Origin: Pseudomonadales bacterium
Lineage (GTDB): Bacteria > Pseudomonadota > Gammaproteobacteria > Pseudomonadales > JAHRWD01
NCBI GenBank assembly: GCA_029210125.1
Contig: JARGPR010000004.1
Span: 62,001-126,000 of the forward strand
Direction of reading: 5' to 3'
Length of the DNA: 64,000 nucleotides
Shown piece after piece: positions 6,762 through 16,002 of this stretch. The stretch's first letter is position 1. Every line of letters begins with the position of its first letter. Made by a program: the position numbers and the translations under genes. Below the pieces are notes generated by a model that saw nothing but the letters and a program-made list of their open reading frames with translations, had not been told where the DNA came from and did not search any database.

Positions 6762-8342
6762 ATGGAAAATACCAAAACTCAGCGGCCAGAGCAGATCTGG
6801 GCTGAAAAAATTATGGCTACACCTATGCCTGTTCTTCCAGGAACGAAAGCTAAGGTGTTGGATCTGATTTCAAAGAACGCGGTCAATTTTAAGGCTCTTG
6901 AGGGCCTGATTGCGTGCGACCCGGCTTTCGCCCTGCATGTCTTTATGCGTGTCGCTACTGAGGGAGACTCTGTTGTTCAGGTAAAAACCCTTGCGATAGC
7001 TATTTCATTAATTGGTCTTGAGGGCGTGCAGTCTATTGCGGTATCTGCTTCAGAAGTCAACATTGTCGAGCACAGGGGTTATTTGCATAGCCTCAGTCGA
7101 AGTTTGTTTGCGGCTTCGCTGGCTCGCCACTGGGCACGGCATAAAAACCACTATCCAGCGGACGAGCTATTTTGGAGTACCCTTTTCTACCGGGCGGGGT
7201 ATTGGGTTTTATGGATTCTTGAACCTGAAAAAATGCGCAAACTTGTATTGGCTTTCTCGGCTAATCCTGCGACAAGATTAACTGCAGAGAAAGATATTTT
7301 CGGTTGTCAGATTATAGATATATGTGATTTGCTACTCGACTACTGGAATACACCAAAGGTTACCAGCCCTTCGGTAGACCAAACCAAAAGCATCAATGCA
7401 GAGTCATTTGAGGCATTTTCGGCAGGTGTATCGGATTTGGAAGTTAGCCCTGCTCCCGACGGCGCGGGGGTCAATCGACAGATTAACGCGGCATCTACCA
7501 CGATCATTTTGGCCCATGAGATGGTCGATATATTGCAAACTCAATGGCAGGGTGAATTTGCAGCACAGACCTTAGGGCAGGTAGCGGGACACCTACGGAG
7601 CACTCTACTAAATACCGTTTATATTACGCAGCAAGCTATATTGGATCATTCGCAAAACTACCCTATTCCAGGTGTCCGTGCGTCCGCAACCTACCTTTTT
7701 AATACCTGGCCGCGGCCAGCACCTGATCCGGCCAGGCCTGGACTGACGAAAATTGCTGGAATTAAACCCCGTACAGAACCTTCGAAAAAACCACGATTAG
7801 TGGAAAAACAGCAAGGATTGGAGAAAACAATCGATCAGCTGATTGAACAGTTTGAGCATCATCCTGAAACTGTTCAAGATCTTCAGCAGCTTTTTTATAC
7901 GCTGGGTATGACGTTAAAACGTGAGCTTGGGATTAAACGTGTTGCTATTGGTCTGCGGGATCCGCGAAGAGCATCGGTACGGGTTTCCCACTGTTTTGGG
8001 TCAACGGAGTTAAGCGGCATGAAGGGACTGCATTTCGATTATTTAAAGTCACCCCTGATGTCGCAGATGATTAAAAGCCAGCGCAATATCTGGGTTAAAC
8101 CTGCCGATAAAGCTGAGATGGAAAAACTGTTGCCCAGCAATTTTGTGGATCAGATTCACAGCTCCAATGAGTTTTTTATTTCATCGCTCTTTTCGGGGAA
8201 ACGGCCCATTGGTATTTGCTATCTGGATGATGGGATGAATGGAAAAGCACTAAAAGAGCAGGATTACCTGCTATTCAAAAGGCTTTGCAAAAGTTCTCGT
8301 TTTGTATTTGATTCACTGGCTTCACGCCCAAAAAACGGCTAA
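6762..8342 (+). CDS. HDOD-domain signalling protein with C-terminal GAF-like region
   Basis: Residues about 10-210 resemble an HDOD domain (a metal-free HD relative found in bacterial signalling proteins): MPVLPGTKAKVLDL at the start, then helices with SLIGLEGVQSIAV. A variable linker rich in Pro, Ser and charged residues spans about 215-350. The last 180 residues look GAF-like (IKRVAIGLRDPRR, RPIGICYLDDG). The frame is open from a TTG at 6753, but ATG 6762 is the more likely start. Partners are not visible and it stands alone between rsgA and psd. Such proteins are often tied to cyclic-di-GMP or stress responses; nothing here shows which. Confidence 0.75.
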   Translation: MENTKTQRPEQIWAEKIMATPMPVLPGTKAKVLDLISKNAVNFKALEGLIACDPAFALHVFMRVATEGDSVVQVKTLAIAISLIGLEGVQSIAVSASEVNIVEHRGYLHSLSRSLFAASLARHWARHKNHYPADELFWSTLFYRAGYWVLWILEPEKMRKLVLAFSANPATRLTAEKDIFGCQIIDICDLLLDYWNTPKVTSPSVDQTKSINAESFEAFSAGVSDLEVSPAPDGAGVNRQINAASTTIILAHEMVDILQTQWQGEFAAQTLGQVAGHLRSTLLNTVYITQQAILDHSQNYPIPGVRASATYLFNTWPRPAPDPARPGLTKIAGIKPRTEPSKKPRLVEKQQGLEKTIDQLIEQFEHHPETVQDLQQLFYTLGMTLKRELGIKRVAIGLRDPRRASVRVSHCFGSTELSGMKGLHFDYLKSPLMSQMIKSQRNIWVKPADKAEMEKLLPSNFVDQIHSSNEFFISSLFSGKRPIGICYLDDGMNGKALKEQDYLLFKRLCKSSRFVFDSLASRPKNG

Positions 8343-8403
8343 TCGGCTTATGGCCGAACATCTTTGGTACAATTCCGCTATTTGAATGCTGGAGTAGCGG
8401 GCC

Positions 8404-9282
8404 GTGACAAAAAACGATTTAAAGCAAAAATTATTTATTCTTCTGCAATACCTGGTGCCACAGCATCTGGTATCGCGATTGGCGGGTTTACTGACTGAAA
8501 GCCGGATCCCCTGGTTAAAAAATTACCTGATCAATCAAGCGATTAAAACCTTCCATGTGAACATGGATGAAGCGGCAGAATCGAACCCACAGCACTACTC
8601 GAGCTTTAACGCATTTTTTACCCGTGCTTTGGCAAAGGACGTTCGTCCTATTGATGCTGCAGTGGATAGCGTAGTTTCCCCGGCGGATGGGCAGATCAGC
8701 CAAATGGGTACCATCCAGCAGGGCCAATTGTTACAGGCCAAGGGTAAATCCTTCAGCTTGAATCAGCTTTTAGCTGACGATGCGGAGCTAACCAAAGCCT
8801 TCGTCGATGGATCATTTATGACGGTCTACCTGTCACCGAAGGATTACCATCGTGTGCATATGCCCTGGGCTGGCACGTTAAAAAGTATGACCTACGTACC
8901 CGGGGCGCTGTTTTCTGTTAATCAAACCACTAGTGAGCAGGTTGATGGCTTATTTGCCCGCAATGAACGGGTGATCTGTAGTTTTGATACCGCAGCCGGG
9001 CCGATGGTGGTGATTTTGGTGGGTGCGATGATTGTTGGCAGTATCGAAACCGTTTGGACGGGGCAGATATGTCCTCCAAAAAGGCAGCTGACGCAGGTTA
9101 ATTACACCCAGCCACCAGCCCCCGTCAGCTTCCTAAAAGGCGATGAGATGGGGCGCTTTAAAATGGGTTCTACCGCGATCATTTTGTTTGGAAAGGGCGT
9201 GGTTGAATGGGATTCTAATCTGGATGCGTTATCCGATGTCACCGTGGGTATGAAAGTGGGCACAGTTTGCGGCCACTCCTAA
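8404..9282 (+). CDS. psd: Phosphatidylserine decarboxylase proenzyme
   Basis: Makes phosphatidylethanolamine at the inner membrane by decarboxylating phosphatidylserine. The proenzyme self-cleaves at the MGST sequence near residue 258, where the serine becomes the pyruvoyl group; this motif is intact. Other family signatures include FNAFFTR near residue 58, VSPADGQI near 96 and LSPKDYHRVHMP near 139. The GTG start at 8404 has GGAG about nine bases upstream. The orn-rsgA-(HDOD)-psd order matches the orn-rsgA-psd cluster of other gammaproteobacteria with one insertion. Its stop overlaps the convergent hyuA-like gene by three bases. Confidence 0.97.
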   Translation: MTKNDLKQKLFILLQYLVPQHLVSRLAGLLTESRIPWLKNYLINQAIKTFHVNMDEAAESNPQHYSSFNAFFTRALAKDVRPIDAAVDSVVSPADGQISQMGTIQQGQLLQAKGKSFSLNQLLADDAELTKAFVDGSFMTVYLSPKDYHRVHMPWAGTLKSMTYVPGALFSVNQTTSEQVDGLFARNERVICSFDTAAGPMVVILVGAMIVGSIETVWTGQICPPKRQLTQVNYTQPPAPVSFLKGDEMGRFKMGSTAIILFGKGVVEWDSNLDALSDVTVGMKVGTVCGHS

Positions 9283-11261
9283 ATAGCCAGATTCATATGT
9301 AAAGTTCCCAGCTTATCGAGCTGTGCCGACCAGCCCTCTGCCACTAAAGTGGTAGCGGTTTGCTCGGTGATTAACATCGGTCCCTGATAAAGATGGCCCG
9401 TGATCAGCTGGCCTCGATCAATAACCGTTACCGGTTGTTCGATCCCCGCTAAAGTCAGCTCGTTGCTGGTAGTCGCCTTCGAGCTTTGATCTTCCTTACG
9501 GGATTGCGTCGCCAGCTCAACCGACTGAGGCGCAGCCCTCACCGCCAATCGAATATTGACCAGCTCCACCGGCAGTTCAAACTGATGGCCGTAGCGCTGC
9601 AAATGTAGTAAATGAAAGGCGGATTCCGCCGCATCTGGGTTTTCCCAGGGTACATTCAGAGTATAGGACTGCCCTGCGTAGCGCAGATCGAGGCTTGGAA
9701 TAGATTGAATAGTCTCACGAGGGATCTTTTCCTTCATCAGCTCGGTTTCACCCTGGGTTCGCATAGTGCTGAGAATATCTTCAATAGCATTTTTGCTGGC
9801 ACGCTCGAGTAGAACTTGCCAGGTGCGTGATAGCTGGCGTTCCGGCGGTGCGACCAACATACCAAAAGCGGACAGTACTCCGCCGTGAAGCGGTGCCAGT
9901 ATGGATGGAATCGATAGCGCCTCTGCCAATGCGCAGACATGCAGCCCGCCAGCACCACCAAAACAGCATAGGGTGAATTGTCGCGGGTCTATACCCCGCT
10001 CTACTGAAATGACCCGTAATGCCCGGATCATATGCTGGTTAGCAACTTTCAAAATACCGAGGGCGGTTTCCTCAAGACTTAGGCCAAGTGGTTCAGCAAG
10101 GCTTTTAACCGCCTGCTCCGCTGCATCGATATTAAGCTTCATACGGCCACCCAGGAATGCATCTGGCCGTAACCGGCCTAACACTGCATTGGCGTCGGTG
10201 ACGGTGGGCTTCCCCCCCCCCCGGCCGTAACAAGCGGGGCCGGGGTTTGCACCAGCGGATTCCGGGCCAACCTGCAGTAGTCCGCCATCATCAAGATAAG
10301 CGACGGAGCCGCCGCCAGCGCCAATAGTATGCATATCCACTGTTGGTACAGCCACGGGATAGGGGCCAATTTTTGATTCGGTGGTGAGGCCGATTTTCCC
10401 ATCGATAAGCGCGACATCACTGGAAGTGCCTCCCATATCAAAGGTGATCAGCCGGGTTTTTCCAAGCTGCTCACCCATGTATGCCGCACCGGCCAAGCCA
10501 CCCGCTGGGCCAGACAACAACAAATTAACCGCTCGTTGCGAGGCTTGATCGATATCAACCGTGCCGCCGGATGACTGCATGATCGCAACATTTGCTGGTG
10601 TAAGTTCTGCTTTTAAGCGGGCTAAATATTTCTCAACCAGTGGTCCTAGCCAGGCATTTAACCAGGTTGCCATGCCACGTTCATACTCTTTGTATTCGGG
10701 TAATACGTGGGAGGAGCGGGATACAAACAGATGTTTTGGCAGCGCGGCTTCAATCTGTTTTTCATGGCTATCATCGCGGTAAGAGTAGAGCAGATTGATC
10801 GCTACCGCTTCAGGTTTAAGCTGTTCAACTTGCTGGAGTAACTCAGACAATTCAGCAGGCTTTATGGCCTCTAATATGTTGCCATGGTGATCCATTCTTG
10901 CATTCAGCTCCAGACAAAACTCACTAGCTACGGGGGTTGGCTGGTGAGTTGGCTGCAAGTCGTAGAGTTTTTCCCTGGCCTGTCGACCAATGCTGAGCAT
11001 ATCGGCAAAACCCAGGTTGGTGATGAACACGGTCTTCACGCCTTTGTCCTGAAGGGCTGCGTTGGTCGCAATGGTGGTGCCGTGAATAATCCTCAAAGAG
11101 CCCGCCTTTACATGATCAAGCAGTTTCATGTCGGCAATCCCCTTAAGAATCGCCCGTTCCGGCGCATCGGGCGTGGAGAGCACTTTGTGAATGACGATAT
11201 GGCCTTCGTTCAGCAACACAAAATCGGTAAAGGTGCCGCCGGTATCAATACCCAGAATCAT
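9279..11261 (-). CDS. Hydantoinase/oxoprolinase family protein, HyuA-type, without HyuB
   Basis: An ASKHA-fold ATPase-like subunit of the hydantoinase A / 5-oxoprolinase family. GIDTGGTFTD opens the protein; HGTTIATNAAL, LLSGPAGG, TFDMGGTSSDVAL and CCFGGAGGLHVCALA follow in the family order. Length of about 660 residues is normal for HyuA alone. Most relatives work with a separate or fused HyuB subunit carrying the second half of the active site; no hyuB lies on either side. The gene contains a run of eleven G residues (C on the plus strand, about 10212-10222) encoding RGGGK. Slippage there would cause frameshift, so a phase-variable or error-prone site is possible. Substrate (oxoproline, hydantoin, N-methylhydantoin, acetophenone-type) cannot be decided. 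Confidence 0.88.
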   Translation of the reverse strand: MILGIDTGGTFTDFVLLNEGHIVIHKVLSTPDAPERAILKGIADMKLLDHVKAGSLRIIHGTTIATNAALQDKGVKTVFITNLGFADMLSIGRQAREKLYDLQPTHQPTPVASEFCLELNARMDHHGNILEAIKPAELSELLQQVEQLKPEAVAINLLYSYRDDSHEKQIEAALPKHLFVSRSSHVLPEYKEYERGMATWLNAWLGPLVEKYLARLKAELTPANVAIMQSSGGTVDIDQASQRAVNLLLSGPAGGLAGAAYMGEQLGKTRLITFDMGGTSSDVALIDGKIGLTTESKIGPYPVAVPTVDMHTIGAGGGSVAYLDDGGLLQVGPESAGANPGPACYGRGGGKPTVTDANAVLGRLRPDAFLGGRMKLNIDAAEQAVKSLAEPLGLSLEETALGILKVANQHMIRALRVISVERGIDPRQFTLCCFGGAGGLHVCALAEALSIPSILAPLHGGVLSAFGMLVAPPERQLSRTWQVLLERASKNAIEDILSTMRTQGETELMKEKIPRETIQSIPSLDLRYAGQSYTLNVPWENPDAAESAFHLLHLQRYGHQFELPVELVNIRLAVRAAPQSVELATQSRKEDQSSKATTSNELTLAGIEQPVTVIDRGQLITGHLYQGPMLITEQTATTLVAEGWSAQLDKLGTLHMNLAI

Positions 11262-11326
11262 GCTGATTTGTTACCCTCATAAAAATGCCAGATGTGGCTT
11301 CGTATTGTATGCAGAGTGTTTGTTAA

Positions 11327-12142
11327 ATGCCCGAACTTCCTGAAGTTGAAACTACCCGTCGCGGTATAGAGCCGCATATTCTTGATCATTCTGTAAAGGC
11401 CGTGATCGTGCGGCAAACCAAGTTGCGCTGGCCGGTAACTGCTGGATTAGAAAATATATTGTCTGAAAAAAAACTGTCAGCGGTAAAGCGGCGGGGGAAA
11501 TACTTGCTGCTAGAGTTTGATCAGGGCCATTTGCTGATTCATCTCGGTATGTCTGGCAATCTTAGGGTGTTGGATAAGCTGTCTGCACCGGCTAAACATG
11601 ATCACGTGGATATTCAGTTCGACAGCGGGCATTGCTTACGTTTTACCGACCCTCGTCGTTTTGGTGCGGTACTGTGGATTGATGGTCCGGTTGATCAATA
11701 TCCGTTGCTGGAAAAATTAGGCCCGGAGCCGCTATCGGAGGATTTTACTGCTCAACACCTGTTTGATGCATCCAGAAAACGCAAAATGCCTATCAAGAAT
11801 TTTATTATGGACCAGGCCGTTGTAGTGGGTGTCGGTAATATTTATGCCAATGAAGCGCTTTATATCGCGGGTATCAGGCCGGATCGACAGGCTGGATCAG
11901 TAAGCCTGAAGCGTTATAAAAAACTAACGAATGCGATTACCGAAACCCTGGATCGAGCTATCGAACAGGGTGGTTCCAGTATTCGTGATTTCCTTGGGAA
12001 TGAGGGAAAACCGGGGTATTTTCAGCAGTCGCTGCAGGTTTATAGTCGAGGTGGATTACCCTGCTATCGGTGTGCTCGAAACCTTGTAGAGGTAAAAATA
12101 GGCCAGCGGCAATCCGTTTACTGTATGACATGTCAGACTTAA
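11327..12142 (+). CDS. mutM: Formamidopyrimidine-DNA glycosylase
   Basis: Removes 8-oxoguanine and ring-opened purines from DNA and nicks the abasic site. The N-terminus PELPEVETTRRGI supplies the catalytic Pro and Glu; the conserved Lys is in KRRGKYLLLEF near residue 57. The helix-two-turn-helix with GVGNIYANEALY is at about 166-177. The C-terminal zinc finger reads C-x2-C-x16-C-x2-C (CYRCARN ... YCMTC). Length of 271 residues is normal. It is divergent from the hyuA-like gene with only 65 bases between the two starts. Confidence 0.97.
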   Translation: MPELPEVETTRRGIEPHILDHSVKAVIVRQTKLRWPVTAGLENILSEKKLSAVKRRGKYLLLEFDQGHLLIHLGMSGNLRVLDKLSAPAKHDHVDIQFDSGHCLRFTDPRRFGAVLWIDGPVDQYPLLEKLGPEPLSEDFTAQHLFDASRKRKMPIKNFIMDQAVVVGVGNIYANEALYIAGIRPDRQAGSVSLKRYKKLTNAITETLDRAIEQGGSSIRDFLGNEGKPGYFQQSLQVYSRGGLPCYRCARNLVEVKIGQRQSVYCMTCQT

Positions 12143-12389
12143 GCCTAAAAATCGAACATTTTATGAACATAAAAGTGAAGTTTTTCATGTGGTTATGATT
12201 CATTGCCCAGAATTTTTCACATTTTATTTGTTTGATCTATGCTTAAGAATCTACAGGCCATATCGACCTATATTTTTTGGGCAGGATTTGAATAACCTAG
12301 GCTTTTAGTGAAAGTGCTTTTGAGTTCTCAGGTAACCTTTTCTTGAGTTGTTTGGAACTGGATACAAAACCGAGGTGGAGAGAATAGTT

Positions 12390-13577
12390 ATGTACCGGCT
12401 TTATCTGTTTTCGGAAGAATCGTCAGACGCGAATGGAATTGCGGAAAGATTGGGCGAGCAGTTTGAGTACAGTTTTGTAGTCATGGACGGGTCGCTTGAT
12501 TCTGCAGATGAGTGGGCAAACGCTGATGCATTCATAATATGTATGGGTCAGAACGAATCCCAATGTGTTGAGTTTTGCTGCGCCTTAAACCAGCATGCGG
12601 AGTGTGAACATATTCCTGTGATTGTACTAAGTGTTACAAGTCCAACTACCGAGCAGCGCTTGAACGCATATCAAAATGGCTGTACGGAATGGGTTAGCCT
12701 TGAGTACGGTGACGATGTCATAACATCGCGGATTAACAAAGAAATATTCCACAAAATTGCTGACGGTCAGTTAAGAAACAACCTCAAAACGGCCAATCAA
12801 ATGGCTTTTCAGGCCATGGCCGATACCAGTGATTTGGGCGTCACGGTGCAGTTTTTGTTGGATTCAGGTACAGCATCAAATATTGATACGCTGGGGCAAC
12901 ATTTCTTTCAGGCGGTTAAGCACTATTCTCTGAATTGCAGCGTTCAGATTCGAAGCCAGTTCGGTATAAAAGACATGGAAGCTAATGGCATGGCAAGAGA
13001 GCTTGAGAGCAAGCTTCTTGGTGAGCTAAAGGATTCTGGGCGGTATTTTGATTTCGGGGGCCGAACCATCTGTAATTACGAAAATGTTTCGGTGCTTATT
13101 AAAAATATGCCTACCGATGACCCTGTTCGTTACGGCACCATCAAAGACAACACTTTTGCTTTGGTGCAAGGGCTAAATACACGAGTTATAGCCCTTGATA
13201 ACCAACGTACCATTGAGCGGGAAAAGCAGCTGCTAACACTGCTTACAGAAAGAATGAATGACACCATGTTGAGTATCGATAACTCGTACCAGGAGATTAT
13301 GCGTTCTATTTGTGACAGCGTGGAAGATATGTCAGCTAAAACGGATGATGCTCTCACATATTTGTCCCTCACGGAGGAACAAGAAAAAACGATGGAAGAA
13401 ATTGCCTCAACTTGTTTATTGGAAACCAACAAAATATTTAATCAAGGTCTTAGGATTGACTCTGAGTTTCGTGCAGTGATGGATAGTGTGACTGAGCTTT
13501 TGTATAAGAAGGACAGTGATAGTTTTAATTCCGATTTTGACAATATACTGGACGCACTAAGATCAGCTGCCGTATAA
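12390..13577 (+). CDS. Pseudo-receiver protein with predicted coiled coil, unrecognised
   Basis: A 395-residue soluble protein starting at ATG 12390, with GGTGGAG nine bases upstream. Residues 1-120 have the alternating strand/helix pattern of a response-regulator receiver (YRLYLFSEE, DAFIICMG, IPVIVLSV, GCTEWVS). The strand-3 position that normally holds the phosphorylated Asp reads IICMG, so it looks unable to be phosphorylated. The middle (about 140-270) is mixed alpha/beta with no recognised family. Residues about 275-385 are charged and helical, probably coiled coil. It is followed 83 bases later by a REC-CheC gene and then a diguanylate cyclase, in the same direction. A scaffold or sensor role in that pathway is inference only. 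Confidence 0.7.
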   Translation: MYRLYLFSEESSDANGIAERLGEQFEYSFVVMDGSLDSADEWANADAFIICMGQNESQCVEFCCALNQHAECEHIPVIVLSVTSPTTEQRLNAYQNGCTEWVSLEYGDDVITSRINKEIFHKIADGQLRNNLKTANQMAFQAMADTSDLGVTVQFLLDSGTASNIDTLGQHFFQAVKHYSLNCSVQIRSQFGIKDMEANGMARELESKLLGELKDSGRYFDFGGRTICNYENVSVLIKNMPTDDPVRYGTIKDNTFALVQGLNTRVIALDNQRTIEREKQLLTLLTERMNDTMLSIDNSYQEIMRSICDSVEDMSAKTDDALTYLSLTEEQEKTMEEIASTCLLETNKIFNQGLRIDSEFRAVMDSVTELLYKKDSDSFNSDFDNILDALRSAAV

Positions 13578-13660
13578 ATTTGTGATGAGGATTACAGTTT
13601 CGTGTGGGCTGCTATACTCAAATTCTTGAAAGTTATTAATGGTTAAATCAAAACAAAAAA

Positions 13661-14647
13661 ATGACCACCTCTGTATTGATATGTGATGACTCGAGCTTCG
13701 CCAGGAAGCAGATGGCCCGTGCGCTGCCTGAAAATTGGGACATTGAAATTCACTACAGCGCTAACGGTGAAGAGGGTATTGATGCGATAAAGGAAGGTAA
13801 GGCAGATGTGCTTTTCCTTGATCTGAATATGCCCGTCATGGATGGTTATGAAGTGTTACAGATGGTTCGCACGTTGGACCTGCCGACCATGATTATTGTG
13901 GTTTCCGGAGACGTTCAGCCGGAGGCTTATCAGCGGGTAATTGCACTGGGTGCAATGGATTTTATTAAGAAGCCCGCTAGCCCGGAAAAAATATCGGATA
14001 TTCTTAAACAGTACGGTCTTCACGACCAGCAATCGGCCGGTAACCGTAAGGTGGATCTGGAAGTATCGATCTGGGATAGCTATCAGGAGATTGCCAACGT
14101 CGCGATGGGACAAGCGGCGGAGCTACTGGCAAAAGTGCTCGGCGTATTTGTGCGTGCACCTATCCCCAAAGTTTCTCTTTCCAGGCAGGAACAAATTCTG
14201 GATACGATCGCCCAAATGGATGAAGATGAAAGTGTTTCAGTAGTTTCACAGGGTTTTGTTGGAAAAGGTATTGCCGGCGAAGCATTGCTGATTTTGAAGG
14301 ATTCAAGCTATAAAGATTTATCTAAAATTGCTGTGCATCAAGGCCGAGGTGGGTCCTCGAAGCTTGATATTTTGTTAGGCGTGGCTGGTATTCTTATAGG
14401 CCCTTGTCTGAATGGCATAGCTAACCAGTTTGATATTCAGTTTAGTCTGGGTCACCCGATTATAGTCGGCACTCATATGGAAGCATCCAATATTGGCAAT
14501 GGTATCGATAGAAAAGAAAACGAAATCCTGATTATGCAAATGGGGTATACCATAGAGGATCATGATATTAACTGTAGTTTAGTGTTGTTGTTCACTAAAG
14601 ACTCCATAGAAAACCTTAATCATTTTGCATCTCTACTGATGGAATAG
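13661..14647 (+). CDS. Response regulator: REC domain fused to CheC-like phosphatase domain
   Basis: Residues 1-120 are a complete receiver: acidic pair D9/D10, phosphoacceptor D54 in LFLDLNMP, and the conserved Lys in DFIKKP near 103. Residues about 133-328 resemble CheC/CheX phosphatases; the YQEIANVAMGQAAELL helix supplies the Glu and Asn pair (E143, N146) used to hydrolyse aspartyl phosphate. A second, more degenerate copy may lie in GILIGPCLNGIANQF near 245. CheC-type domains dephosphorylate CheY-like receivers. Here receiver and phosphatase are in one chain, suggesting self-limiting or cross-regulating output. The start at 13661 is an ATG with no clear Shine-Dalgarno. The stop is six bases from the start of the GGDEF gene, so the two are surely one operon. 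Confidence 0.88.
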   Translation: MTTSVLICDDSSFARKQMARALPENWDIEIHYSANGEEGIDAIKEGKADVLFLDLNMPVMDGYEVLQMVRTLDLPTMIIVVSGDVQPEAYQRVIALGAMDFIKKPASPEKISDILKQYGLHDQQSAGNRKVDLEVSIWDSYQEIANVAMGQAAELLAKVLGVFVRAPIPKVSLSRQEQILDTIAQMDEDESVSVVSQGFVGKGIAGEALLILKDSSYKDLSKIAVHQGRGGSSKLDILLGVAGILIGPCLNGIANQFDIQFSLGHPIIVGTHMEASNIGNGIDRKENEILIMQMGYTIEDHDINCSLVLLFTKDSIENLNHFASLLME

Positions 14648-14653
14648 AATAGC

Positions 14654-15625
14654 GTGCTTGAAAACACTAGTGATTTTGCCGACCTACATTGGTTACTCGA
14701 TACGCTTCAGTGTATTGATGTTGGCGTTGTAGGAATCGACAAGCAAAGGCATGTCCAGGTCTGGAATGGTTTTGTCGCCAGTCACAGTGGCATATCACCG
14801 GGGGCGGCTAAAAATAGCACGATCTTCGAACTGTTTCCGGATCAAGATCTGGATTGGATGCGGCGTACAATCGACACCGTGTTCCAGCTAGGTTACAAGG
14901 CCTATTCAAGTTGGGAGCAACGTCCCTACGTGTTTCGTTTTAGAAGTTACCGGCCCATCACCGGTACTACTGATTTTATGTATCAAAATGCTTCGTTTAT
15001 TCCTATCTCAGCACCAAATGGTGAGATCAGTCATATTGCGATTATCATTTATGATGTGACGGAGACTGTAACCAATAAGTTGGCTCTTGAAACTGTGAAT
15101 CATCAGTTGACCGAGTTTAGTCGTACCGATGGCCTTACCCAGTTGTTTAATCGCGCCCACTGGGAGGATCGCCTGAAGGACGAGTTTCAACGGTTTAGCC
15201 GCACAAAAAGTACCGCTTCATTGGTTATTTTTGATATCGACCACTTTAAAAAAGTGAACGATACCTACGGGCATCAGGCGGGGGATGAAGTGATTCGAGA
15301 AACCGCGAGAATCCTCAGGGAAACCGCGCGCGCAACCGATATCTGCGGGCGTTATGGTGGCGAAGAATTTGTCGCGATTTTGATTGATACACCCGCAAAT
15401 AATGCGTTAATTTTTGCAGAACGTGTGCGCTCTAGAATTGAAGAGCTGACGGTAACTTACGATGACATTGAGATAAGATTCACCGTCAGTCTTGGTATTT
15501 CTGAACTGAATGACACAATTTCTACTGCACACCAATGGCTTGAACAGTCAGATCAATCGCTCTACCTTGCCAAGAGCAGCGGCAGAAACTGTATCAAAAG
15601 TTTTACTGATATTACCACCGACTAA
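14654..15625 (+). CDS. PAS-GGDEF diguanylate cyclase
   Basis: Predicted to make cyclic-di-GMP from two GTP. A PAS-like sensor covers residues about 10-140 (VGVVGIDKQRHVQVWN at the start; IAIIIYDVTE at the end). The GGDEF domain covers about 155-320: DGLTQLFNR, FDIDHFKKVNDTYGH and the active-site GGEEF at 235-239. A product-inhibition I-site RxxD is present as RATD at 226-229, exactly five residues before GGEEF. The GTG start at 14654 sits six bases after the stop of the REC-CheC gene, pointing to translational coupling. No membrane segments are seen, so it is cytosolic. The PAS ligand is unknown. Confidence 0.93.
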   Translation: MLENTSDFADLHWLLDTLQCIDVGVVGIDKQRHVQVWNGFVASHSGISPGAAKNSTIFELFPDQDLDWMRRTIDTVFQLGYKAYSSWEQRPYVFRFRSYRPITGTTDFMYQNASFIPISAPNGEISHIAIIIYDVTETVTNKLALETVNHQLTEFSRTDGLTQLFNRAHWEDRLKDEFQRFSRTKSTASLVIFDIDHFKKVNDTYGHQAGDEVIRETARILRETARATDICGRYGGEEFVAILIDTPANNALIFAERVRSRIEELTVTYDDIEIRFTVSLGISELNDTISTAHQWLEQSDQSLYLAKSSGRNCIKSFTDITTD

Positions 15626-15643
15626 CCAGCCGTGTGATTGACC

Positions 15644-15985
15644 CTAGCCCGGCGGCCAACCCATCTGCCGGCCACCCAGAATATGCATATGAATGTGGTC
15701 AACGGTCTGGCCGCCTTCTTCGCCGCAATTCATGGCAACTCTGTATCCGCTTTCAGAAATACCCTGCTCTTTGGCCATCTGAGTAGCCGTCACCAAAATT
15801 TTTCCCGCCAGGTTTATATCGCTGCTTTCTAACTCAGCAATACTACTAATATGTTTTTTGGGGATCACCAGCATGTGGGTTGGTGCCTGGGGCGCAACAT
15901 CCCGGAAACAGAGTACATCATCATCTTGATAAAGAATTTGGGCGGGAATCTCTCCAGCGACAATTTTGCAAAAAATACAGCTCAT
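15644..15985 (-). CDS. hinT: HIT-family purine nucleotide hydrolase (HinT-like)
   Basis: A 113-residue histidine-triad protein. The motif reads HIHMHILGGR near the C-terminus, giving H-x-H-x-H with the catalytic central His. CIFCKIVAGEIPA opens the protein, and the CxxC there often binds zinc in this family. Such enzymes split AMP-lysine or other nucleoside phosphoramidates. It is last in a minus-strand run, 17 bases after the sugar-dehydrogenase gene, and converges on the diguanylate cyclase gene 18 bases away. Confidence 0.93.
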   Translation of the reverse strand: MSCIFCKIVAGEIPAQILYQDDDVLCFRDVAPQAPTHMLVIPKKHISSIAELESSDINLAGKILVTATQMAKEQGISESGYRVAMNCGEEGGQTVDHIHMHILGGRQMGWPPG

Positions 15986-16002
15986 TTTTTAATTCCTTGA
16001 TC

